DNA from: Maribellus maritimus
GTDB lineage: Bacteria > Bacteroidota > Bacteroidia > Bacteroidales > Prolixibacteraceae
Length of the DNA stretch: 64,000 bases
NCBI RefSeq assembly: GCF_022267315.1
Contig: NZ_JAIKLE010000031.1
Coordinates: forward strand, 1 to 64,000
Direction: 5' to 3'
Part shown: positions 46,165 to 54,440 of the stretch, in pieces
How the letters are laid out: every line of letters starts with the position of its first letter
Position numbering within the stretch: the first letter of the stretch is position 1
Notes under the pieces: generated by a model
Databases searched by the model: none
The model's input: the letters and a program-made list of their open reading frames with translations, nothing else
Told to the model about the DNA's origin: nothing
Translations under genes and position numbers: made by a program

Positions 46165-47214
46165 ATGAGACACTCAATTTTAATCCGACTAATTCTTTTA
46201 ACAAGCATATTTATCATGGTTATTTGCTGTGGAAGGAAAAAAGAAACTTATCAGAAACCGGGAAAAACCGTTCAAAAAAATACAATTGACAGTATTTGGT
46301 TTGAATATGAAAATATTACCGGTATTGGCTATGAGGCAGATGTTACCCGGCGTGACCCCAGCGATATCATCAAAGTAAACGATACGTATTTTATTTGGTA
46401 TACAAAAATTCCTGCCAAAACCAACGGAGAAAAAACACCTTTATACAACTCTGGCTATTACGGAACAATCTGGTATGCAACCTCCAATAACGGTATATCA
46501 TGGGAAGAGAAAGGGCAAGCAATTGCCCCAGGTATCGATGGGACATTTGACAGCCATGCTGTATTTACGCCCAATATTCTTGTATTTAAAGGAAAATACT
46601 ACTTGTACTATACAGGCGTTAAACCTACACCCGGAGATACTGAAAAGAAATTTGAAAACAATTCTGAATCAGACATTACAGCCATAGGCCTTGCCGTTGC
46701 CGATGCCCCTGATGGTCCATTTTCAAGAATCTCCAATCAACCAATATTAACAATTAGCAAAGATTCTTCAGCATTTGACAGTTATCGAATCGATGACGCT
46801 GCATTAAATATCAGAGATGAAAAAATCTGGCTGTACTATAAGGGAAGATCCAGGATTTATGGGAAACAAGGCCCGGGTCATACACAAATGGGAATCGCAG
46901 TTGCTAATAATCCCGAAGGACCATATGAAAAACTTAAATCTCCGGTATTGGCCAGAAGTCATGAAGTACTAATATGGAATCAAAACGGAGGAATAGCTTC
47001 TCTGGCATGTTTAAACAAGTCCCTAAATTTTGCCGCCAACGGAATCGATTTTAAGACAATCAATAAAAATCTTCATGCACTCCCTGCAGCTCCCGGACTA
47101 TACCGTCCGGCCATTAGCAGTGATTCTGATAATAAAAAAGTCAATTGGGGTTTATCCATGGCCCAACGTGACAAGGACATATATTTAACAAAATTTAAAA
47201 TGTATTTTGAATAA
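46165..47214 (+). CDS. GH117-like beta-propeller glycosidase, lipoprotein (second copy)
   Basis: The frame is open from an ATG at 46096, but the ATG at 46165 gives a clean lipoprotein signal (MRHSILIRLILLTSIFIM, then VICCGRK) and a 349-residue protein. GH117 landmarks are clearer than in the first copy: TRRDPSDIIKVNDTYFIWYT, IWYATSNNGISWEE, DSHAVFTPNILVFKGKYYLYY, FDSYRIDDAALNI, and SHEVLIWNQNGGIASL near residue 277. It should act on terminal 3,6-anhydro-galactose or a similar alpha-linked unit. It closes PUL2 and is a diverged paralogue of the protein at 35908-36960. Confidence 0.8.
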   Translation: MRHSILIRLILLTSIFIMVICCGRKKETYQKPGKTVQKNTIDSIWFEYENITGIGYEADVTRRDPSDIIKVNDTYFIWYTKIPAKTNGEKTPLYNSGYYGTIWYATSNNGISWEEKGQAIAPGIDGTFDSHAVFTPNILVFKGKYYLYYTGVKPTPGDTEKKFENNSESDITAIGLAVADAPDGPFSRISNQPILTISKDSSAFDSYRIDDAALNIRDEKIWLYYKGRSRIYGKQGPGHTQMGIAVANNPEGPYEKLKSPVLARSHEVLIWNQNGGIASLACLNKSLNFAANGIDFKTINKNLHALPAAPGLYRPAISSDSDNKKVNWGLSMAQRDKDIYLTKFKMYFE

Positions 47215-47609
47215 AGCCACTTTTTCCAAAACTTATTATTCAGGGAAGGTTAGGAAATCGTCTATATATAGCAAAATGAGAGTTTGAACAGACGGAAGAA
47301 GGGATCAAAAAATGTAGTGAAAATTACAACCAAAAATAACATTAGAAAAAATGTAATTAAACAATTGCGAAAACGAATTAATACATTGATGTACTGGCAA
47401 TAAGCCATAACATTGTCAATATTTATACGACAGAGGCTACCGGCATTAAGTTTACAAATATACTTGCGTAAACTATAGCATCGATAGCTAAGATGGTTTT
47501 CCCGATTTCTGAAATTTAACGAAACTCCGGAAAACCTTCTTCCTTTGGAGTCATCATATTTGAAATTTCTTCTTTTTATTTCATCTTTGTTCATTTTAAT
47601 AAAAGCCCG
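47215..47609. other. Gap between PUL2 and PUL3
   Basis: About 395 bases. A 130-codon minus-strand frame (47262-47654) spans most of it and runs into the sigma gene. It begins with basic residues and ends with a hydrophobic stretch, but shows no family features and overlaps the PUL3 sigma start, so I do not call it. No clear terminator for PUL2 or consensus promoter for PUL3 is visible. Confidence 0.4.
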
Positions 47610-48200
47610 TTGAAATCCATCAAAGAAAATATTCTCTGGGATAGTTTCAGGCAAGGCAATAAAGATGCTCTAGAAATTATCTATGAAGAAAACTATTCAG
47701 CACTTTATTATTATGGTTTAAAATTTATAAAAGATAGAGACACTGTAAAAGATAATATTCAGGAACTATTTCTGGAATTGATTAAATCAGGAGATCGACT
47801 GGCAAAAACAGATAATATTCGTTATTATCTTTTGAGGGCACTCCGATATAAATTGACAAGAAAAACTCCTGTTAAATTAATTGGTGAGACTGAAGTTCAA
47901 AAGAACATTGAATTTAGTTTGATTGAATCTGTTGAACATCAGTTAATCACAAAAGAAGTCGAAGAAGGAAGTAAAAAAAAGATAATCAATGCAATTGGAA
48001 AACTCTCAGAAAAACAACAGGAAATAATTTATCTTCGTTTTTATAATAACCTATCCTATCAGCAAATAGCTGAAGTTTACGGCACCAAAATGCAAACTGT
48101 ACGGAACTTAATGAGCCGTGCTCTTCATTCGCTGAAAGAAGATTTTCGAAACAATAGAGATCAATTGTTACTCTTTCTTTTACCAATCCCTCAACCCTAA
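47610..48200 (+). CDS. ECF RNA polymerase sigma factor (PUL3), TTG start
   Basis: A 196-residue ECF sigma factor with region 2 around residues 15-80 (IIYEENYSALYYYGLKFI, then DNIQELFLELIK) and region 4 around 125-180 (AIGKLSEKQQEIIYLRFYNN, then YQQIAEVYGTKMQTVRNL). No in-frame ATG exists at a sensible place, so translation most likely starts at the TTG at 47610. This places the sequence SIKENILWDSF at the N-terminus, as in the family. A weak start would keep the sigma level low. It is followed by fecR on the same strand after about 107 bases. Confidence 0.87.
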   Translation: MKSIKENILWDSFRQGNKDALEIIYEENYSALYYYGLKFIKDRDTVKDNIQELFLELIKSGDRLAKTDNIRYYLLRALRYKLTRKTPVKLIGETEVQKNIEFSLIESVEHQLITKEVEEGSKKKIINAIGKLSEKQQEIIYLRFYNNLSYQQIAEVYGTKMQTVRNLMSRALHSLKEDFRNNRDQLLLFLLPIPQP

Positions 48201-48307
48201 AAAATACATTCTACCTTACCTTTTATGTGTTATAAAACACATTTATCAGGTAGTATAAATATCATTTTACCATCATTATCGAGTAAAAACATTTTGTCAC
48301 TTCTTTT

Positions 48308-49336
48308 ATGAAAAGGGAAAGTAACTATAATAATTTTGGCTATGAAGACTTTGTAGAGGATGAAAAATTCAGAAACTGGATTTTTTCTCCCGATGAAGAG
48401 AGCCAGTTTTTCTGGGAAACATTTATAAAAAATAATCCCAACAAAAAAGGAACGGTCCAAATCGCCCGAGAAATTGTTGAATCCATCCATCTTGAAGAGA
48501 AACCGATTAGCCGCGAAGAGTATATTCCATCATTAACCATATTGAAACATAAGATTATAAAACAAAACAAACCTGAAAAAAATATTTATCTGTTCCCGAA
48601 TTGGTGGAACAAAATTGCCGTTATATTACTTATCCCTTTTATTACAATAAGCATATATTTCTATTTTAGCCGCCAAAATCCTGTACAGGAAGGACAAAAA
48701 ACACAATACATCGTTCCTCCCGGACAGAAAAGCAACGTGATATTAGCCGACGGGACCAGTGTATGGTTAAACTCCGGTTCCACACTAACATACTTTATAG
48801 GCAACAAACTGGACAGGAAAGTTCATCTGGAAGGGGAAGCCTTCTTTGATGTAACAAAAGATAAAAAAAGACCATTCCTTGTTGAAACAGATAAATATAC
48901 GGTAAAAGTATATGGAACAAGTTTTAATGTTAGGGCATTTAAAGAGCAGGTTACATCTGAAATTATACTGGAAGAAGGAGCAGTATCTGTCATTACCGGT
49001 AAGAACGAAGAAATAAAGCTAAAACCAAATCAACGATTTTATATTAATGAGGAAAACAAATATCAGGTGAGCCATATCGATCCTGAATATTACACCTGCT
49101 GGAAAGATAACATTCTAAGGGTAAACAATGAAGAATTACAGCATTTAATTGTACGATTAGAACGATGGTATGGAGTTTCAATTTCTATTCCGAATTTCGA
49201 AAAAGTTAAAAATCTGAGATATACATTAACAATAAAAACAGAAAGCTGCAGAGAAATGCTTGAGTTGATGCGACTTGTCACACCATTTACTTATACTATC
49301 AAGGGAGAAAACATAACTATAAACTATGATATATAA
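48308..49336 (+). CDS. FecR-type anti-sigma factor (PUL3)
   Basis: A 342-residue protein with a cytoplasmic part (1-95), a transmembrane helix near 100-118 (IAVILLIPFITISIYFYF), a FecR domain (about 135-230, SVWLNSGSTLTYF, HLEGEAFFDVTKDKK, VKVYGTSFNVRAF) and a DUF4974 domain (about 265-340). As in the other two loci it should connect the STN domain of the downstream SusC to the sigma factor. Confidence 0.92.
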   Translation: MKRESNYNNFGYEDFVEDEKFRNWIFSPDEESQFFWETFIKNNPNKKGTVQIAREIVESIHLEEKPISREEYIPSLTILKHKIIKQNKPEKNIYLFPNWWNKIAVILLIPFITISIYFYFSRQNPVQEGQKTQYIVPPGQKSNVILADGTSVWLNSGSTLTYFIGNKLDRKVHLEGEAFFDVTKDKKRPFLVETDKYTVKVYGTSFNVRAFKEQVTSEIILEEGAVSVITGKNEEIKLKPNQRFYINEENKYQVSHIDPEYYTCWKDNILRVNNEELQHLIVRLERWYGVSISIPNFEKVKNLRYTLTIKTESCREMLELMRLVTPFTYTIKGENITINYDI

Positions 49337-49367
49337 ACATTTTACATGAAACAAAATTAAAAAACAA

Positions 49368-49395
49368 ACAGGAATATGCGCCAACATACTCCTGT
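49368..49395 (+). terminator. Hairpin in the fecR-susC leader of PUL3
   Basis: ACAGGA (49368-49373) pairs with TCCTGT (49390-49395); an inner TATG/CATA pairing extends the stem past one mismatch, leaving a 6-base loop. It lies about 65 bases before susC, the third such structure in the equivalent gap. Confidence 0.45.
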
Positions 49396-49461
49396 CCGAG
49401 ATTAAACAAATTTACCAAAGTCGAAGCTGGTAAATTAAGTATTAAACCATAAAACAAAATT

Positions 49462-52400
49462 ATGAAAAAAAGTCGAGTCTCAACTTCATGGGAAAACTGT
49501 GTTATTCCCTGGAGTAAAATTTTAAAAATGATGAAAGTAGTATTCTTTATTATGCTTGTTGCAGCAGTCCATGTTTCTGCAAACACCTACTCTCAAAACA
49601 GACGATTTAACCTGGATATGAAAAACGTTTCAATAAAACAGGTATTGGAAGAGATTGAGCTCCAAAGTGAGTTCAGGTTTTTATACAGTGATACTAAAAT
49701 TGATGTCGAACGTAAAGTTGACGCTTATTTTTCAAATAATACCATAGAAGAGGTATTACAGAAGGTTTTAGTTTCCTCAGGAATTAGTTATCAGGTTATT
49801 GAAAGACAAATATTGTTAACAAATACAAAAGATCCTTTTTCATTTGAGCAACAAGGCAGTAATAAGGTAAAAGGAAAAATCACTGATCTCAATGGATTGC
49901 CGTTACCCGGAGTAACTGTAGTAGTAAAAGGCACTACTAAAGGTACCGTTTCTGATGCAAATGGCGAATATTCATTATCGGATATCCCCGGAAATGCCGT
50001 GTTGCTGTTTTCATTTGTAGGAATGAAGACCCTGGAAATTCCGCAGGAAGGAAAAGCCACAATTAATGTAATAATGGAAGAAGAGGCTATTGGCATCGAG
50101 GAGGTTGTGGCCATTGGCTACGGAACTTTAAAAAGAGAGGAATTAACAAATGCGGTGTCAAGTGTAAACTCGGAAGACTTTGTAAAAGGTTCTGTAAAAG
50201 ATGCAGCGCAGCTTATAAGAGGGCAAATTGCGGGTGTTAACATTATAAATCCCGACGCAGATCCAACCGGAACTTCACAAATTGTTTTACGCGGAGTAAC
50301 AACATTAGCTGCCGGAACTCAGCCATTAATAGTAATTGACGGAGTTCCCGGTTCTCTGACCGATGTTGCTCCGGAAGATATCGAAACCATTGATGTACTT
50401 AAAGATGGTTCTGCCGCAGCAATTTATGGTACCCGCGGCACCAACGGCGTTGTGCTTATAACCACGAAAAAAGTTAAGGGCGAAACTCCTGCAACTATAG
50501 AATGGAATAGCTACGTAACAACACAGACTATTACCAAAACAATTGACTTTATGAATGCAGATCAGTACCGAAACCTGGTTGCACAAGAAAAACCGGGAGC
50601 AATTGATTATGGTGCCACGACAAAATGGATCGACCAAATTTTCAGAACTCCAATTTCCCAGAATCATAATTTTAGTATGAAAGGAGGAAACTCCAGCACA
50701 AACTACATAATGAACATCAATTACAAACAGCTTCAGGGATTGATGTTGCGCTCTGATAATAATGTGTTGACTACCCGAATTGAAGCCAACCATACAATGT
50801 TTGACGGGAAGTTAAAACTTAATGGTAATATTATTGGCTACGATCAAAAATATTTCTCCGGAGGTGATGGTTACAGTTGGAGAGGCGATGTATACAGAAA
50901 TGCGCTGATTTACAATCCGACCGATCCGGTTAAAGACCAAGACGGAAACTGGACAGAACATCCTGAAATGAACAACTATGCCAACCCGCTGGCTTTAATT
51001 AAAGAAACAGAAGGAGAAATTGCAATTACAAATTTTAAACCTTTTGGAACAGTAACTTTTTATCCTCTCGAAGGACTAACGCTCAAGGCGCTGGCATCAA
51101 GAGACATTTACAACAAAACAGCCGGATACTCTGAATCGTTTAACCACTTGAACAGTATCAGAGAAAAAAGAACCGGATTCGCATCCAAAGGTACAACAAG
51201 AAATGTAAATGACTTGCTGGAACTAACTTCAACGTATTCAAAATCATTTGACAACCACAACATTAACGCCCTGGCAGGTTACAGTTTCCAACAGGATACG
51301 TATGAATTCTACTGGATGAACAACTTTGACTTTCCAAGCGATAAATATTCATACAATAATATGTCAGACGGAGCTGCTCTCACAGAAGGTAGAGCCGGAA
51401 TGGATTCCAACAAAACCTCATCGAGACTGGTAAGTTATTTTGGCAGGGTGAATTACAGTTTCAAGAACAAATATTTGCTTATGGCCAGTTTAAGGTACGA
51501 GGGCTCCTCAAAATTTGGGAAAGACCATAAGTGGGGGGCATTTCCGGCCGTTTCAGCCGGTTGGAACCTGATGAAGGAGGATTTTATGAAAAACCTCCAA
51601 AATTCAGTGTCTCAATTAAAGCTAAGAGTAGGATATGGTATTACGGGAACAGCTCCTTCTAATACATACCAATCGTTAAGCAGATTAACCTACGGAAATA
51701 AGTATCTGTTAAACGGTCAATGGATCCCTGTAATATATCCTTCTTCCAATGCCAACCCCGACTTAAGATGGGAAACAAAAGAGGAAGTTAATATCGGTCT
51801 GGATTTTGGACTCTTTAACAACCGAATCTCCGGAGCTATAGATGCTTATAAACGCACAACAAAAGATTTACTCTGGAACTACAATGTTTCAACACCTCCG
51901 TATCTTTATAGCAGTGTACTTGCAAATGCAGGTTCAATGGAAAACAAAGGACTTGAAATTCAAATCACCGCAATTCCAGTGGAAACAAAGGATATTAACT
52001 GGACTACAAAGGTAAACTATTCTACAAACAGTAATAAATTGCTATCCTTGTCAAACGATAAATTCCAACTTCAAAGCGGATATTTTTATACCGGTTCTAC
52101 CGGAGAACCAATACAATCGACTACGCACAGAGTAGAAGAAGGTGAGGCAATCGGAAATTTCTATGGTTTTAAATCAATCGACATTGACGAAGACGGCTAC
52201 TGGATTATTGAAGGGAAAGACGGAAACCCAAAACCCATTGCGGAACAGCAACCAGATGACAAAAAAGTTTTGGGAAATGGTTTACCAAAACACTACCTCA
52301 GCTGGGACAATACAATTCGTTACAAACAATTTGATTTAAACGTAACAATGCGCGGTGCTTTTGCCTATCAAATATTAAATATGACAAAGATGTTTTATGC

Positions 52401-52749
52401 TGTTCCGGTTAGTCTTACCCGTGGAAACGTAGTGGCAAGCACTTATGATAATATTTATGGAAAAAGACCTCTTAATGATTATCAGGAACTTCAGTATGTA
52501 AGTTACTTTATTGAGGACGGTGATTACTGGAAAATCGATAATATTACGCTGGGCTACACTCTCAATCTAAAAGGGAGTTTAGTTAAGAATCTGAGATTGT
52601 ATTTATCGGGCTCAAATATGTTTACAATTACCGGATACAGCGGAATAGATCCAGAGGTAAATAGTATAGGATTAGATCCCGGACTGGATAACAGAGACAG
52701 ATATCCTTCAACCAGAACCTTTACGTTCGGATTTTCAATGAAATTTTAA
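49462..52749 (+). CDS. SusC/RagA TonB-dependent transporter with STN domain (PUL3)
   Basis: A 1095-residue outer-membrane transporter with a basic leader, a signal peptide (core near residues 25-36, cleavage after TYSQ), an STN domain (about 45-95), a carboxypeptidase-regulatory-like domain (about 133-212, GKITDLNGLPLPGVT), the signature EEVVAIGYG, a plug with VLKDGSAAAIYGTRGTNG near 325, and a barrel ending in FGFSMKF. It should import arabinofuranose-containing oligosaccharides. SusD follows after 11 bases. Confidence 0.95.
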   Translation: MKKSRVSTSWENCVIPWSKILKMMKVVFFIMLVAAVHVSANTYSQNRRFNLDMKNVSIKQVLEEIELQSEFRFLYSDTKIDVERKVDAYFSNNTIEEVLQKVLVSSGISYQVIERQILLTNTKDPFSFEQQGSNKVKGKITDLNGLPLPGVTVVVKGTTKGTVSDANGEYSLSDIPGNAVLLFSFVGMKTLEIPQEGKATINVIMEEEAIGIEEVVAIGYGTLKREELTNAVSSVNSEDFVKGSVKDAAQLIRGQIAGVNIINPDADPTGTSQIVLRGVTTLAAGTQPLIVIDGVPGSLTDVAPEDIETIDVLKDGSAAAIYGTRGTNGVVLITTKKVKGETPATIEWNSYVTTQTITKTIDFMNADQYRNLVAQEKPGAIDYGATTKWIDQIFRTPISQNHNFSMKGGNSSTNYIMNINYKQLQGLMLRSDNNVLTTRIEANHTMFDGKLKLNGNIIGYDQKYFSGGDGYSWRGDVYRNALIYNPTDPVKDQDGNWTEHPEMNNYANPLALIKETEGEIAITNFKPFGTVTFYPLEGLTLKALASRDIYNKTAGYSESFNHLNSIREKRTGFASKGTTRNVNDLLELTSTYSKSFDNHNINALAGYSFQQDTYEFYWMNNFDFPSDKYSYNNMSDGAALTEGRAGMDSNKTSSRLVSYFGRVNYSFKNKYLLMASLRYEGSSKFGKDHKWGAFPAVSAGWNLMKEDFMKNLQNSVSQLKLRVGYGITGTAPSNTYQSLSRLTYGNKYLLNGQWIPVIYPSSNANPDLRWETKEEVNIGLDFGLFNNRISGAIDAYKRTTKDLLWNYNVSTPPYLYSSVLANAGSMENKGLEIQITAIPVETKDINWTTKVNYSTNSNKLLSLSNDKFQLQSGYFYTGSTGEPIQSTTHRVEEGEAIGNFYGFKSIDIDEDGYWIIEGKDGNPKPIAEQQPDDKKVLGNGLPKHYLSWDNTIRYKQFDLNVTMRGAFAYQILNMTKMFYAVPVSLTRGNVVASTYDNIYGKRPLNDYQELQYVSYFIEDGDYWKIDNITLGYTLNLKGSLVKNLRLYLSGSNMFTITGYSGIDPEVNSIGLDPGLDNRDRYPSTRTFTFGFSMKF

Positions 52750-52760
52750 AACAAGTAAAA

Positions 52761-54371
52761 ATGAAAAATTTATTAAAAATAATTATAGCGACGCTTATAT
52801 TGGTTAGTCATTTTTCATGTAACGATTTAACTGAAACTGTCTATTCCGAATTAACAGAAGATGGATATAATTACACCTCTGATGAAATTTACAGTGTAAT
52901 AGGCCCGGTTTACCAAAACTTAAGAGGATTGCATTCCCACTCCGGGTTTTCAATAATGCAGGAATCGACAACCGATATACTGGTTATGCCGGCTAATGCC
53001 TCAGGATGGGACGACGGAGGGATATACAAAAAGATGCATCTTCATACCTGGAACTCAGAAGCTCCTCAGGTAAAGAATCTTTGGGCAAAATTATATCCAG
53101 GAGTCTTACATGCCAATAGAATAATTGAGCAGTTAGAGGGAGATGTTGTTCCTGTACCGTCAGATTTAAGTAAAGAATCTTTAATTGCGGAAATGAAGGT
53201 TGCCAGAGCATTTTATTACTGGTTGTTAATTGACAATTTTGGAAATGTTCCTTTTGTAACAACAACATCGCAGGAATTGCCTTCTTCAACACCCCGCGAA
53301 GATATATTTCAATCGATAGTTAGTGATATTACAACTTCTTTATCTCAATTAAGCGACGAGAACAGTACTTTGATGTATGGACGTTTTAACAGGTGGTCAG
53401 CAAAAACTCTGCTGGCAAACCTGTATTTAAATGCCGAAGTATACACAGGCACGGCTGAATGGGATAAATGTATTTCAGAATGCAACGATATTATTAGTTC
53501 CAGTAAATACAAGTTGGAACAAAATTATGCTGATTGTTTTACTGCATATAATGAAAATTCAACAGAAACAATTTTTGCCATCCCTTATGACGAAATAAAC
53601 GGCAGTGGTTTATACAGTAATTATACCTTCCACGCTTCATCGAGATACAAATACAATCTTGGCACTACACCTTGGGGAGCCGGATGTGCAAAAGCTGTTT
53701 CCCAGTTTATAGACACCTATGATCCGGATGATTCGCGCCTCGACGACACATGGGAGCATGGGCTGCAATATGCGGCAGACGGAGTTACACCGCTTTTATG
53801 TACTTATGACAGGGCCGGAGAACAACTTAATTATTCAAAAGACCTGCCTGACGGGATGTATACCACCGAAGACGAGGGATACAGAATAAAAAAATTCCTG
53901 CCTGAAATGGGTGCACAATACAACATGAATAATGACGTGCCATTTTTTCGCTACGCCCAGGTGTTAATGATGAAAGCCGAATGTCTGTTACGAAAAGGTC
54001 AGGCAGATGAAGCTGCAACAATAGTAACAGAGGTAAGAGAAAGAGCTTTCAAAGATGCTCCGGCAAAAGCTACAGTTTCCGGAACTCAATTGACCGCAAA
54101 CAGCAAGTACAATTTTGGCTACGTTGAAAATTATGAAATTGTTGAAAATGGAGATACTTCTCCTGTAGAATTCGGTGGATTCTATGACGAACTGGGATAC
54201 GAATTTGCTTGTGAATGGGCAAGAAGAAGAGATATGATTCGATTTGGCACCTATTCCACAAAAAGCTGGCTCTCTCACAAACCTCAGGGCGAAAAAGCGG
54301 AGGTATTTCCTATTCCGCAAACAGTAATAGATGCAAATCCCAATCTTGCTCAAAACCCTAACTACGAATAA
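52761..54371 (+). CDS. SusD/RagB surface glycan-binding lipoprotein (PUL3)
   Basis: A 536-residue lipoprotein (lipobox SHFSC). SusD features are the N-terminal EDGYNYTSDEIYSVIGPVY, the helix IAEMKVARAFYYWLLIDNFG, and the C-terminal YELGYEF-like helix (FYDELGYEFACEWARRRDMIRFGT) followed by NPNLAQNPNYE. The class, with its EWARRRDMIRFG rather than EGHRYWDLRRW ending, differs from the PUL1 and PUL2 proteins. A strong hairpin follows directly. Confidence 0.94.
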   Translation: MKNLLKIIIATLILVSHFSCNDLTETVYSELTEDGYNYTSDEIYSVIGPVYQNLRGLHSHSGFSIMQESTTDILVMPANASGWDDGGIYKKMHLHTWNSEAPQVKNLWAKLYPGVLHANRIIEQLEGDVVPVPSDLSKESLIAEMKVARAFYYWLLIDNFGNVPFVTTTSQELPSSTPREDIFQSIVSDITTSLSQLSDENSTLMYGRFNRWSAKTLLANLYLNAEVYTGTAEWDKCISECNDIISSSKYKLEQNYADCFTAYNENSTETIFAIPYDEINGSGLYSNYTFHASSRYKYNLGTTPWGAGCAKAVSQFIDTYDPDDSRLDDTWEHGLQYAADGVTPLLCTYDRAGEQLNYSKDLPDGMYTTEDEGYRIKKFLPEMGAQYNMNNDVPFFRYAQVLMMKAECLLRKGQADEAATIVTEVRERAFKDAPAKATVSGTQLTANSKYNFGYVENYEIVENGDTSPVEFGGFYDELGYEFACEWARRRDMIRFGTYSTKSWLSHKPQGEKAEVFPIPQTVIDANPNLAQNPNYE

Positions 54372-54377
54372 ATTATT

Positions 54378-54413
54378 AGCGATCAGTTATCTATTTCAAG
54401 ATAACTGCTCGCT
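54378..54413 (+). terminator. Terminator-like hairpin after PUL3 susD
   Basis: A 15-base arm starting at 54378 pairs with the arm 54399-54413: nine pairs (CAGTTATCT/AGATAACTG), one T/C mismatch, then five more (AGCGA/TCGCT), around a 6-base loop. A pyrimidine-rich CTTTG follows. It separates the import genes from the PUL3 enzymes. Confidence 0.65.
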
Positions 54414-54440
54414 CTTTGTACTCATCATAACCATAAATCG

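Noticed and set aside
47262-47654. 130-codon minus-strand frame between PUL2 and PUL3
   Set aside because: It overlaps the start of the PUL3 sigma gene on the opposite strand and shows no conserved features; an unknown small membrane protein cannot be excluded, but the evidence is too thin.
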